Of a DNA stretch of 64,000 nucleotides, positions 16,409 to 24,001 are shown piece after piece. This stretch comes from AC-32 sp963715575 (GTDB lineage Bacteria; Actinomycetota; Thermoleophilia; Gaiellales; Gaiellaceae). The translations under genes were made by a program, and so were the position numbers. The DNA is taken from contig OY970250.1 of assembly GCA_963715575.1 (NCBI GenBank), positions 992,001 through 1,056,000 on the forward strand, given 5' to 3'. The notes beneath the pieces were generated by a model. That model saw nothing but the letters and a program-made list of their open reading frames with translations, did no database searches and had not been told where the DNA came from. Position 1 is the first letter of the stretch. Each line of letters opens with the position of its first letter.

Positions 16409-17433
16409 GTCGCATCACGGTCGACGACGCGCGCGCCCTCTGGAACGAGGCGAGCGACGAGGAGCTGCAGCGGCTGGCCGGCGAGGTGCGCGCGCGCTAC
16501 CACGAGCCGAACCGCGCGACCTACATGGTGATGCGGATCATCAACTACACGAACGTCTGCGTCGCCCAGTGCGACTACTGCGCGTTCTACGTGCTGCCCA
16601 ACCAGGACGGCGGGTACGTCCTCTCGCGCGAGGACGTCTTCGCCAAGATCGACGAGCTGCTCGAGGTCGGCGGCGACCTGGTCGGCTTCAACGGCGGCTT
16701 CAACCCGAAGCTGCCGCTCGATTACTACTGCGACCTGTTCGCGTCGGTGCGTGCGCGCTACGGCGAGCGGGTCGAGTTCTACGCGCTCACGATCGCGGAG
16801 TTCGTCTTCCTCGCCGACCGCGCCGGGCTCTCCTACGCCGAGGCGGCGGGCCGGCTGCGCGACGCGGGCGTGCACTGGATCACCGGCGGCGGCTCGGAGA
16901 TCCTGACCGAGGACTTTCGCGCGCGGCACGCGAAGTGGAAGTACACGGTCGCGGACTACTTCGACGCGCAGCAGGCGATCGTCGAGGCGGGCCTGCAGAC
17001 CACCGCGACGATGGTGATCGGCTTCGACGAGACCCTCGACGAGCGGCTCGAGCACCTGCAGCGCACGCGCGACTTCCAGGACGAGGTCGGCGGCCTCTTC
17101 TCGTTCCTCTGCTGGACGTACAAGCCGTACGGCACGGCCTTCGGCGGCCGCGAGATCTCGCCGCGCGAGTACTGGCGCTGGATCGCCCTCTCGCGGATCT
17201 TCCTCGACAACGTGCGGCACATCCGCACCTCAGTGCTGACGCAGAACGAGGACGCCTTCCGCGCCCTGGACTACGGCGCGGACGACTTCGACCTGCCGAT
17301 CGAGGACGAGGTCACCGAGAAGGCGGGCGCCACGATCGACCTCGACCTCGAGGGCCTGCTCGCGATCCCGCGGCGGCTCGGCTACGAGGTCGAGTACCGG
17401 CGAGCCGAGCGGCCCGCCGCGCTGACGCCATAG
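16405..17433 (+). CDS. mqnC: Cyclic dehypoxanthinyl futalosine synthase-like radical SAM enzyme (MqnC family)
   Basis: 342 residues. The canonical radical SAM motif CVAQCDYCAFY (CX3CX2C) follows the MqnC-typical RIINYTNVC; further MqnC-like landmarks are GGGSEIL, TTATMVIGFDETLDERLEHL and a C-terminal GADDF...EKAGATIDLDLEGLL. MqnC cyclises dehypoxanthine futalosine in the futalosine route to menaquinone. Some positions differ from textbook MqnC (for example WTYKPYGTAF in place of WTFQP), so it is a divergent member, and a CofG/CofH-like relative is the main alternative. mqnA, menG and ubiX/ubiD-like genes 7-14 kb away support the menaquinone role. Confidence 0.8.
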   Translation: MSRITVDDARALWNEASDEELQRLAGEVRARYHEPNRATYMVMRIINYTNVCVAQCDYCAFYVLPNQDGGYVLSREDVFAKIDELLEVGGDLVGFNGGFNPKLPLDYYCDLFASVRARYGERVEFYALTIAEFVFLADRAGLSYAEAAGRLRDAGVHWITGGGSEILTEDFRARHAKWKYTVADYFDAQQAIVEAGLQTTATMVIGFDETLDERLEHLQRTRDFQDEVGGLFSFLCWTYKPYGTAFGGREISPREYWRWIALSRIFLDNVRHIRTSVLTQNEDAFRALDYGADDFDLPIEDEVTEKAGATIDLDLEGLLAIPRRLGYEVEYRRAERPAALTP

Positions 17434-17446
17434 ATAGGCTGGCCGC

Positions 17447-17650
17447 GTGTTCCCGTGGCTCATCTTTGCCGTGGTCGCCGTGCCCCTCCTGCTCGTCGGC
17501 TTCCTGGCCACCCGCCGCAGAACGGACGCCGGCGAGCGTCCCGCGAGCGGTGAGCTCCTGACGGACAAGGAGCTCACCGACGCGGAGTCCTACGACGCGA
17601 AGTGGCATGAGCAGGACAAGGAGCGGTACCGCGAGGAGCGCTTGCCCTAG
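17447..17650 (+). CDS. Small single-pass membrane protein
   Basis: 67 residues starting at GTG 13 bp after the MqnC-like gene. Residues 1-22 form one hydrophobic helix (MFPWLIFAVVAVPLLLVGFL) followed by a basic stop-transfer (ATRRR) and a charged soluble tail rich in Glu, Lys and Asp. It is probably in the radical SAM transcript. No family is recognised. It ends 2 bp before the convergent MBL-fold gene. Confidence 0.55.
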   Translation: MFPWLIFAVVAVPLLLVGFLATRRRTDAGERPASGELLTDKELTDAESYDAKWHEQDKERYREERLP

Positions 17651-17651
17651 T

Positions 17652-18314
17652 TCAACGGAGAGCGCGTTCGAGGGCAGCCCGGTCGGCCGGCCCGCCGTGG
17701 GTCGCCAGCACGTGCTCGACCGGCAGCTCGAGCAGCGGACGCAAGCCGGCCGCAATCTCCTCGCGCGTCACGCCCGGGCGAAGCCACCGCTCGTTGATCT
17801 CGAGGCCGTTGCCGAAGTCAACGAGCGTGTCGCCGGAGATCACCGCACGGTGGCTCTCGACCCAGAGCACGGTGTCGTTCGGCTTATGCCCGGGGAGCAC
17901 GTCGGCACCGAATGGCAGCCGCTCGCCCGGCGAATACGGGCGTGCCTCGCCCTTCCCCTCACGGAGCAGCCAGACGACATCGGGAGAGCCGTCGCCGGCC
18001 TGCTCGGCGGTGACGCCATAGGTGTCCATCAGGTACTGCGCCGAGTCGGGGAGCGGCGTGTACACCGGCACGCCCAACCGCTCCACCAGCTGCTCCGAGT
18101 CTCGCTCGTGCCACGGCGCGGTGAGCACGATCGCCGTCTCACGGTCGGCCGCGAGCGCTTCGATCTCACTCGGCACGCCCAGCGGATCGAACAGCAGCAG
18201 GCGTTCGCCGTCGTCGATCGCGTACGACGAGACGTTCGGGTCCCAGGGCTCGCTCGACTCCCACTCGGGATGGCGTGCCTGCCAGTGCCAGAGGCCGGGA
18301 CGCAGCTCGCGCAC
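17652..18314 (-). CDS. MBL-fold (metallo-beta-lactamase-like) hydrolase
   Basis: 220-residue compact MBL-fold protein. The usual HxHxDH motif is reduced to APWHERDS, while LPGHKPND, ISGDTLVD and LATHGGP supply the other likely metal ligands. The N-terminus reads LRPGLWHWQARHPEW and runs directly into a first beta strand. It starts at GTG 5 bp after the cupin-TPR gene, so cupin-TPR and MBL probably form an operon. A decayed paralogue lies at 22311-22972. The substrate is unknown; small-molecule thioester or lactone hydrolysis is typical of the fold. Confidence 0.8.
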   Translation of the reverse strand: MRELRPGLWHWQARHPEWESSEPWDPNVSSYAIDDGERLLLFDPLGVPSEIEALAADRETAIVLTAPWHERDSEQLVERLGVPVYTPLPDSAQYLMDTYGVTAEQAGDGSPDVVWLLREGKGEARPYSPGERLPFGADVLPGHKPNDTVLWVESHRAVISGDTLVDFGNGLEINERWLRPGVTREEIAAGLRPLLELPVEHVLATHGGPADRAALERALR

Positions 18315-18319
18315 GGCGC

Positions 18320-18958
18320 TCAGCGAAGCGCTTCCTCGAAGCGCGGGTCGTCGCGGACGTCGGTGAAGTCGTCATCCGTCCGCGCCTGCTGGCGGAACGG
18401 CGGAAACAGCTCAACCGACCGCGTGAGGTGCTCGAACACCTCGTCGCCGGTCTCGCCTGCAAGCGTGGCGAAGCACGCGTAGTTGTAGTGCAGGCCGGGG
18501 CTGTCGGGCACCTGCTCGAGGCCGCGGCGGACCGCGTCGAGCGCGTCGCCGTAGCGGTCTTCGCCGTAGGCGGCCATCGACTCGCTCTGGAACGGCCATG
18601 CCTCACCCCAGTCGAGCGCCTGGTACGCCTCGCCCGGCGTGCCGCCGAGGGCCAGGACGACTCCCTCTCCGGTCGCCTTCCGGCGCGACTTCGGCGGGAC
18701 GGACACGAGCGTCCCTGCGGGCGCCTCGAACGTCTCGCCGTCGACTTCGAAGGTCGCGTTTCCCTCGAGCACGACGTACAGCTCCTCCTGGCCCGAGCCC
18801 GATTCGTCGTGGTCGTTGATCAGCGTGCCCTCTTCGTTGGGCGTGAAGGCGTTGACTCCGAACGAGTGGATCCCGAGCTGCTCACGCACCGGGATCATTC
18901 GGCCGCGCCGCTCGATGTCGTCGAGACGCGTGACCTTCATCTTCGGCTTGTCGTTCAT
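18320..18958 (-). CDS. Cupin domain protein with C-terminal TPR-like helices (paralogue 1)
   Basis: 212 residues from the ATG MNDKPKMKVTRLDDIERR. The N-terminal ~110 residues form a cupin barrel (INDHDESGSGQEELYVVLEG, then PAGTLVSVPPKSRR), with His/Glu positions for a metal. The C-terminal half has helical repeat features (YGEDRYGDALDAVRRGLEQ, LHYNYACFATLAGETGD). It is clearly paralogous to the gene at 19568-20215: both share RHQLGI/REQLGI-x2-FGVNAFT, the same domain order and an ending of the DFxxVRDxPxF type. It is followed at 5 bp by the MBL-fold gene. The role is unknown. Confidence 0.8.
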   Translation of the reverse strand: MNDKPKMKVTRLDDIERRGRMIPVREQLGIHSFGVNAFTPNEEGTLINDHDESGSGQEELYVVLEGNATFEVDGETFEAPAGTLVSVPPKSRRKATGEGVVLALGGTPGEAYQALDWGEAWPFQSESMAAYGEDRYGDALDAVRRGLEQVPDSPGLHYNYACFATLAGETGDEVFEHLTRSVELFPPFRQQARTDDDFTDVRDDPRFEEALR

Positions 18959-18995
18959 CCGGTCACCTCCGTGTAGGGCGGGTTGTCGCGAATCG

Positions 18996-19565
18996 TCAGC
19001 TCCACGGTAACTGGCGCCACCCATCTGGACGGCCGAGGCGCCAGTGGCCGAACGGCGCATAGGCCTCGCGTGGGCTGGGGGTCTCCGTCTCGACGGCCGC
19101 GCCGCGGGCACGCGCCGTCTCCGACACCGGATAGACGATCGTGCCGTCCGGCGTCCGCGCGCCGGTCATGAAGATCACGCACGGGTCGTCGCCGGTGCCG
19201 ACGAAGGTGTGCCGCGTGCCCGGCGGGCAGTGGACGAAGTCCCAGGCGCGGAGCTCTCGCTCCTGCTCTTCGATCACGAGCAGGCACGACCCGGCGAGGA
19301 CGAGGAAGTCCTCCTGGTCCGACTCGGCGTGGTACATGCCGCTCGGCTTCCCCGGGGCGAGCACGGCCAGGTCGAAGCCAAGCTGCTCGAACTGCTGCGG
19401 CTCGAGGTCAGGACGGTCGGCGAGCAGACGGCCGTTGCTCTCGAAGACGCAGCGGCCGCCGAACGCGTCGTGGCGCAACCAGGCCGCCTCGGACACGTTG
19501 ACCACGAACCAGCCGGGGCTGACCGGCGTGAGGCCGGAGCCGACGTCCTCGAGCCGCGCCTCCAT
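18996..19565 (-). CDS. Cupin domain protein
   Basis: 189-residue protein with a clear single cupin: the first motif lies around YHAESDQEDFLVLAGSC and the second around HCPPGTRHTFVG. The start is the ATG MEARLEDVGSG 2 bp after the stop of the neighbouring cupin-TPR gene. Unlike its neighbours it lacks the TPR tail and has its own N-terminal extension of about 70 residues. It is the middle gene of three cupins in a row on the minus strand. Metal-dependent sugar or small-acid chemistry, or ligand binding, is the usual range for this fold. Confidence 0.78.
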   Translation of the reverse strand: MEARLEDVGSGLTPVSPGWFVVNVSEAAWLRHDAFGGRCVFESNGRLLADRPDLEPQQFEQLGFDLAVLAPGKPSGMYHAESDQEDFLVLAGSCLLVIEEQERELRAWDFVHCPPGTRHTFVGTGDDPCVIFMTGARTPDGTIVYPVSETARARGAAVETETPSPREAYAPFGHWRLGRPDGWRQLPWS

Positions 19566-19567
19566 CG

Positions 19568-20215
19568 CTAGCGCTCGGCGACGAGCTCTTGAAACGCCGG
19601 CTCGTCCCGAACCGCGTCGAAGTCCGAGTCCTCCGCGGCCAGCGAGCGGAGCGGCTCCTGGCGCTCGATCGCCCGGCGAAGATGCTCGATCGCGTCGTCC
19701 TTGTGGCCCGCGAGGCTCTCGGCGCAGGCGAGGTTGTAGAACGGCAGCGCGTACTCGTGGGCCTCGATCGCCTCGCGCCCGCGCTCGATCACCTGCTCGT
19801 ACTCGCCGGCCTGGTAGAGCTCGTTCAGCGGCATCCAGAGCTCGTAGCCCGACGGCTCGTACGCCGCGCCCGGCTTGCCGCCGACGGCGACGAGCGTGGT
19901 GCCCGACTCCTCGGCGAACGCGGTGCGCTTCACGTCCGGCGGGACGTAGACGAACGTCCCGGCCGGCGCGTCGACGCTCTCGCCGCCGAGCTCGAACCTC
20001 GCGCGGCCCTGATGGACGAGATAGAGCTCCTCCTGCAGGTCGTGCTCCCCGGCCTCGTCGTGCTCGTTGATGATCCGGTCGCCCGCCTCCTTGCCGGTGA
20101 ACGCGTTCACCCCGAACGCGGTGATTCCGAGCTGGTGCCGAACCGGCCGCCACGGGCAGCGACCGTCGCTGATCTCCTCGATCTCGTCGAGCTTCGTGAC
20201 TGCGTAGTCGCTCAT
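19568..20215 (-). CDS. Cupin domain protein with C-terminal TPR-like helices (paralogue 2)
   Basis: 215 residues, paralogue of 18320-18958. The cupin barrel contains INEHDEAGEHDLQEELYLVH and PAGTFVYVPPDVKRTAF; the tail contains two TPR-like helices (YQAGEYEQVIERGREAIEAH, LPFYNLACAESLAGHKDDA). Divergently transcribed from the VOC gene across about 38 bp. The recent-looking duplication with an MBL pair nearby suggests that a cupin-TPR + MBL unit was copied locally. Confidence 0.8.
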   Translation of the reverse strand: MSDYAVTKLDEIEEISDGRCPWRPVRHQLGITAFGVNAFTGKEAGDRIINEHDEAGEHDLQEELYLVHQGRARFELGGESVDAPAGTFVYVPPDVKRTAFAEESGTTLVAVGGKPGAAYEPSGYELWMPLNELYQAGEYEQVIERGREAIEAHEYALPFYNLACAESLAGHKDDAIEHLRRAIERQEPLRSLAAEDSDFDAVRDEPAFQELVAER

Positions 20216-20253
20216 CGAGCCTCCCTCCGATGGTCCTGGCTAATCTCGGGCGC

Positions 20254-20682
20254 ATGTTGACGAATCGCTCCGCACCGCCGGCGACCGTAACGCCGGTGCT
20301 GGTCTATCCCGACGTCCGTGGCGCCGTGGCCTGGCTCGAGGAGGCCTTCGGTTTCGAGGAACGAGTCCGGATCGGCGACGCGCACCGCTCGCAGCTGAAG
20401 GTCGGCGAGGACGGCGCGATCGTCGTCGCAGACGTGCGGCGCGACCAGGTCGCTCCCACCGGAGGCGTCGTGACGCAGCTGCTCAAGGTACGCGTCCCGG
20501 ACGTGGACGCCGCCTTCGCTCGCGCTCGCGAAGCCGGCGCCCGGGTGCTCGAGGAACCGCAGACCTACGAGTACGGCGAGCGCTCCTGCGTCGTCGAGGA
20601 CCCCGGCGGCCACCGCTGGGAGCTGACGCAGACCGTGCGCGACGTCGACCCGGCCGAATGGGGAGGCGCAGGCTCGTGGTGA
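20254..20682 (+). CDS. VOC family protein (glyoxalase/bleomycin-resistance fold)
   Basis: 142 residues from the ATG at 20254 (MLTNRSAPPATVTPVLVYPD), which fits the usual start of this subfamily better than the ATG eight codons upstream. Two beta-alpha-beta-beta-beta modules are seen, with AVAWLEEAFGFEERVRI in the first and VEDPGGHRWELTQTV in the second, carrying possible metal ligands His and Glu. The likely role is a small-molecule lyase, isomerase or binding protein. The gene is divergent from the cupin run, and its stop overlaps the GFA gene start by 4 nt. Confidence 0.8.
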   Translation: MLTNRSAPPATVTPVLVYPDVRGAVAWLEEAFGFEERVRIGDAHRSQLKVGEDGAIVVADVRRDQVAPTGGVVTQLLKVRVPDVDAAFARAREAGARVLEEPQTYEYGERSCVVEDPGGHRWELTQTVRDVDPAEWGGAGSW

Positions 20683-21077
20683 GCGGCCGCGTGCTCCACG
20701 GCAGGTGCGGCTGCGGCGCCGTGCACTACGAGGTCGCGGACGAGTTCCGCTACTCCGCCAACTGTCACTGCTCGCAGTGCCGCGCGGCGACCGGCTCGGC
20801 GTTCAAGGCCTTCGCCGGGATCGAGCGCGACAAGCTGACCGTCACCGAGGGGGGCGATCGGCTGATGGTCTTCGGCGAGGACGAGCTGAACGACACGCGC
20901 TGCGCGGAATGCGGCTCACTGCTCTACTCGGTCGTGCGCGAGGGCGAGTGGGTGCACGTGGCGATGGGCTCGCTCGTGGACGACCCGACGATCCGCCCGA
21001 GCGACCACATCTACGTCGGCTCGAAGGCGCCCTGGTTCGAGATCACCGACGAGCTGACGCAGAACGAGGAGCTCTAG
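20679..21077 (+). CDS. GFA family protein (CENP-V/GFA zinc-binding domain)
   Basis: About 132 residues from a GTG at 20679 that overlaps the VOC stop (GTGA); an ATG seven codons upstream is possible but would overlap the VOC gene more. The zinc-binding pattern of glutathione-dependent formaldehyde-activating-type proteins is complete: HGRCGCGAVHYEV, ANCHCSQCRAATGSAF and TRCAECGSLLYS. In this family the domain binds zinc; most members outside methylotrophs have no proven substrate. A second GFA protein lies at 24002-24388. Confidence 0.82.
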   Translation: MSGRVLHGRCGCGAVHYEVADEFRYSANCHCSQCRAATGSAFKAFAGIERDKLTVTEGGDRLMVFGEDELNDTRCAECGSLLYSVVREGEWVHVAMGSLVDDPTIRPSDHIYVGSKAPWFEITDELTQNEEL

Positions 21078-21078
21078 G

Positions 21079-21384
21079 CTGGAGAGCGCGATCGTCGGCT
21101 ACCACCAGGACGAGCGCGGCGACTGGATCGCCGAGCTCGCCTGCGGCCATCGGCAGCACGTCCGCCACCAGCCGCCCTTTCACCAGCGACCGTGGATCCT
21201 CGAGGCCGAGGACCGGCGCGAACGACTCGGAACGCCGCTCCGCTGCCGGCTGTGCGAACAGGGCGTGCCCGCGCCGGCCGAGCAGGGAGGCGAGGCGGCC
21301 TGCTTCACGCACTTGCTGTGTCCCGACTGCGGCGCGATCCTCGACGGCGGCCCGCACCGCCTCGGCTGCGCCACTCTTGGCTAG
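21079..21384 (+). CDS. DUF3565 domain protein with extra C-terminal CxxC pair; CTG start
   Basis: 101 residues, 1 nt after the GFA stop. The first 60 residues match DUF3565 (AIVGYHQDERGDWIAEL, CGHRQHVRHQPPF, LRCRLCEQG). A C-terminal extension adds CPDCGAIL. No ATG, GTG or TTG exists in frame between an upstream stop at 21055-21057 and the conserved domain, so translation most plausibly begins at the CTG at 21079. It is probably in the VOC-GFA transcript. The Cys/His-rich pattern suggests a zinc-binding small protein; no function is known for the domain. Confidence 0.68.
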   Translation: MESAIVGYHQDERGDWIAELACGHRQHVRHQPPFHQRPWILEAEDRRERLGTPLRCRLCEQGVPAPAEQGGEAACFTHLLCPDCGAILDGGPHRLGCATLG

Positions 21385-21473
21385 AGCCGGAGGGCTGTAG
21401 CCAGCGGTTTCTCGGATGGCGATCGGGGCGATCCCCGATGTCCGCGGGCGTGGCGCGTGCGACGGTGATCTGC

Positions 21474-21482
21474 AAAGGAGGT
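21474..21482 (+). promoter_or_regulatory. Strong Shine-Dalgarno for the 87-residue membrane protein
   Basis: AAAGGAGGT ending 5 nt before the ATG at 21488. It decides the start in favour of MATISHEPFD over in-frame starts up to 24 codons upstream. Confidence 0.75.
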
Positions 21483-21487
21483 GTGAG

Positions 21488-21751
21488 ATGGCGACCATTT
21501 CGCACGAACCGTTCGACACGCAGAGGCAGCCCTGGTGGCTGCACGTCTTCGTTCCCGAGATGTGGGCGTCCCTCGCGATCGTCGGGATGTGGCTCGCGGT
21601 GCTGTTCGACGCGGTCTACGGCCCCGACTTCGTCAGCTCGAGCGGAGCAAGCACGACGACGATCCCGTCCGTGATCGTGGTCGCGCCGTTCGCGTTCCTC
21701 GGCACGAGGACCGTCGCCCGGTACGCCTTCGGGCACGAGCGAGACGACTGA
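21488..21751 (+). CDS. Small membrane protein (two predicted helices)
   Basis: 87 residues. A short N-terminal tail (MATISHEPFDTQRQPWWL) is followed by two hydrophobic segments, about MWASLAIVGMWLAVLF and SVIVVAPFAFLG, and a basic/acidic C-terminus (RYAFGHERDD). The start is fixed by a near-perfect ribosome binding site, implying high translation. Not recognised as a named family. It stands alone between the DUF3565 gene and the convergent phosphatase-like gene. Confidence 0.65.
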   Translation: MATISHEPFDTQRQPWWLHVFVPEMWASLAIVGMWLAVLFDAVYGPDFVSSSGASTTTIPSVIVVAPFAFLGTRTVARYAFGHERDD

Positions 21752-21810
21752 GCGACGACGCTGGCCGCATGCGATGCCGAGGCGCGGTGGCAGGCGCTGC
21801 TCCCCGCGTA

Positions 21811-22257
21811 TCAAGACCTGGCGGTCGGCGTCGGCTTAGCCGAGCCTTCGGCGGCCCAGTCGGCGAACCACTGGACCCAGGCTTCTTGCTCGGCGGTCTC
21901 AACGGCCTCCGGCCGGTAGGCCGCGCGCACCCACGGAACGGCTTCCGCGGGCGTAACGCCTGCGAGCACGGCCATGCAGGCCAGCGCCGTGCCCGTCCGG
22001 CCGCTCCCTCCGAGGCAGCCGACCTCCACCAGCTCGCCTCGGCGTGCTCGACCAAACGCGTCGCTGATCTGGCCTGCGGCGACGTCGGGCTCGGCGGGCA
22101 GGCCGAAATCCGGCCACACGATCACGTCGGCCGGCCAGGTCGGTTCCCAGCGCTCGTCCAGGTAGAGGCCGAACGCGCGCTCGGGGTCGTCCGTCTGCCG
22201 CTCCGCGACCGACGACGCCCGCACCCGTGAGCCGTCAGGGAAGGTGACGATCGCCAC
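21811..22257 (-). CDS. Protein-tyrosine-phosphatase-like protein
   Basis: 148 residues from a GTG. The phosphatase loop CLGGSGRTGTALACMAVLAG has the CX5R-T signature (Cys nucleophile, Arg phosphate binder), and an upstream VIVWPDFGLP segment could supply the general-acid Asp. The size is that of compact bacterial dual-specificity or PTP-like enzymes. In many members the residue before Cys is His; here it is Gly (VGCLGG), which may alter the Cys pKa. It is convergent with the membrane protein and divergent from the MBL pseudogene. Confidence 0.8.
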   Translation of the reverse strand: MAIVTFPDGSRVRASSVAERQTDDPERAFGLYLDERWEPTWPADVIVWPDFGLPAEPDVAAGQISDAFGRARRGELVEVGCLGGSGRTGTALACMAVLAGVTPAEAVPWVRAAYRPEAVETAEQEAWVQWFADWAAEGSAKPTPTARS

Positions 22258-22310
22258 GGGCGGACCCTACGCCTCCGCGAGCGGCCGGTAATGCGCGGTA
22301 GCTTCCCGCC

Positions 22311-22972
22311 GTGCGCGAGCTTCAGGCTGGACTGTGGCACTGGCAGGCGCCGCATCCCGAGTGGACGCAGCAGTGATGGCCACAAGAGGTGTCGTCGTAC
22401 GCACTCGACGACGGGGAGCGGCTGCTCCTCTTCGACCCGCTGGCCGTGCCGGAGGAGATTCTCGCCCTCGCGGCCAGCCGCGAGCCGACGGTGGTGCTCA
22501 CCGCACCGTGGCACGAGCGCGACGCGCGGAGCCTGGTCGAGTGCCTCGGCGCGCCCGTGTTCACGCCACCGGCCGACACCGCGGACGACTCGTGCGGAAG
22601 TACGGCCTCGACCGGGAACAGATGCCGGAGGGATGGCACGGCTCCGACCTCGAGTGGCTGCTGGTGGAGAACAACGGCGAGGCCCACGTATTCGGAGCGG
22701 GTGACCGGCTTCCGATCGGGGTCGAGGCATTCCCGGGCCGGTCGCACAACGACCTCGTGCTCTGGATCGAGCGCGTGGGCGCAATCGTCGCCGGCGACGC
22801 CCTGGTCGACTTCGGCCGCGGCTTCGAGGTCCCCCAAGAGGTGCTGGAGCACGGCGTCACGCGCGAGCGGGTCGGAGACCTGCGGCCGCTGCTCGAGCTC
22901 CCGGTCGAAGTCGTGCTGCCCGCGCACGGAGCGCCGACGGACCGTGCCGCGCTCGAGCGCGCGCTTTCCTGA
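22311..22972 (+). pseudogene. Decayed MBL-fold gene, paralogue of the gene at 17652-18314
   Basis: From GTG 22311 the frame gives MRELQAGLWHWQAPHPEW, nearly the same opening as the intact paralogue, but hits TGA at 22374-22376. It resumes in the same frame through VSSYALDDGERLLLFDPLAV and VVLTAPWHERDARSLVE, then needs a frame change near 22590-22600 (one base missing) to continue as LVRKYGLDREQMPEGWHG through to GDALVDFG and LPAHGAPTDRAALERAL with a normal stop. Two independent lesions make it a pseudogene unless both are sequencing errors. A shortened product from GTG 22389 would lose the metal-ligand half. Confidence 0.8.
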
Positions 22973-22976
22973 TTGA

Positions 22977-23006
22977 GCGAAGAGGCCGCTTTCGCGGCCT
23001 CTTCGC
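22977..23006. terminator. Bidirectional hairpin terminator
   Basis: Perfect 13-bp stem (GCGAAGAGGCCGC / GCGGCCTCTTCGC) with a TTTC loop, placed between the end of the MBL pseudogene and the end of the convergent cupin gene. No long U-tract follows. Its retention suggests that the decayed gene lost function recently. Confidence 0.7.
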
Positions 23007-23019
23007 GGTGTCGAGCGAT

Positions 23020-23484
23020 CTACTCGATCGGGATCTCGAAGCGAGTGATGATGCCGGGGTCGCCGCCCCTCGCGAGTAGGTCGGGATCGGGGTCACGCGT
23101 CGCCACCCAGGCATATCCGTCCTCGGGGTAGGCGACGACGTCCGGGAAGCTCCCGGCGCTGATCGCGAGGATCTGGGCGGGCTCTTCAGTGGGATTGCTG
23201 AACGTGTGCAGTCCGGCCCGTCCCTCGGGGCAGAAGACGAAGTCGCCCCGAGCCAGCTCCTCTTCGCCGTGCTGGTTGCGGAAGACGGGACGACCGCTCA
23301 GGACGAAGAACATCTCTTCGGCTCCGAAGTGCATGTGCAGCCGCATCCCGGTCGCGCCGGGGGCCAGCTCGTACCGCGTCGCTCCCATCCTGGCGTCGTC
23401 CGGCCGCCAGAAGAATCGATGCCGGGTCCCGAATTCCTTGTTGTCTCCGTCCCAGTCGTCGGAGAACAGGTTCTGACGATTCAT
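23020..23484 (-). CDS. Cupin domain protein
   Basis: 154 residues from the ATG MNRQNLFSDDWDG, chosen because GGAGGT lies 8 nt upstream. One cupin with MRLHMHFGAEEMFFVLSG as motif 1 (His-x-His plus Glu) and ARGDFVFCPEGRAGLHTFSN as motif 2. This is a typical small metal-binding cupin of the type often annotated as mannose-6-phosphate-isomerase-like. It is the fourth cupin in 5.2 kb but is not closely related to the cupin-TPR pair. Confidence 0.82.
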   Translation of the reverse strand: MNRQNLFSDDWDGDNKEFGTRHRFFWRPDDARMGATRYELAPGATGMRLHMHFGAEEMFFVLSGRPVFRNQHGEEELARGDFVFCPEGRAGLHTFSNPTEEPAQILAISAGSFPDVVAYPEDGYAWVATRDPDPDLLARGGDPGIITRFEIPIE

Positions 23485-23627
23485 TCGTGGTACCTCCGAG
23501 TCGTAGCGGTGGGTACGCAGCATCCGAGCCCGCCCCGAGAGCAGCCTCGGCTCCTGCGCCAATCACGCGCGGCTGGTCGCCGCGCCTACCGCTAGCTCGT
23601 CGCCGGATCCACGGCCGGATCGTAACG

Positions 23628-23933
23628 TCATTTGCCTGACTGCAGCTCCCAGGCGGCGATGACCGCGTCCTCCACGACAGCTCGATTCCCGTTCTCGAGG
23701 TCGGCGACGATCATCATGTGCTTCGCGAAGCGCTTCGGCACCGAGAACGTCTCGGGGAACGAATGGAGCAGGAAATCGCGGAAGTCGAAGGACGCACGGA
23801 TGACGACGTGCGTGTCGTCGAGCTGGCGCGCGACCAGGCGCCCGCGGTAGCGCCAGTCGAGCAGGCCGTCGCGGCGACGCTCGGCGACACCGTCGAGCTG
23901 AGCAGCCAGGCGGCTGAGGTCGGCGAGCGTCAT
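23628..23933 (-). CDS. MmcQ/YjbR family protein
   Basis: 101 residues from the ATG MTLADLSRLAAQLDGV; starts up to nine codons upstream are unlikely. The pattern GLLDWRYRGRLVARQLDD, VVIRASFDFRDFLLHSFPET and AVVEDAVIAAWELQ matches the MmcQ/YjbR (DUF419) fold, a small DNA-binding-like protein of unknown function. The 143 bp between it and the cupin gene shows nothing recognisable. Confidence 0.75.
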   Translation of the reverse strand: MTLADLSRLAAQLDGVAERRRDGLLDWRYRGRLVARQLDDTHVVIRASFDFRDFLLHSFPETFSVPKRFAKHMMIVADLENGNRAVVEDAVIAAWELQSGK

Positions 23934-24001
23934 CGCCCAAAGCTTGCAGACCGTGAGCATCGCCTGCAGGCGATGCTCTTCAACGGCCTTTGGGGGACCG
24001 T

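Noticed and set aside
22374..22376. TGA in the MBL pseudogene as a selenocysteine codon
   Set aside because: The aligned paralogue has no Cys at this site, the same gene has a separate frameshift, and no selenocysteine insertion element is evident.
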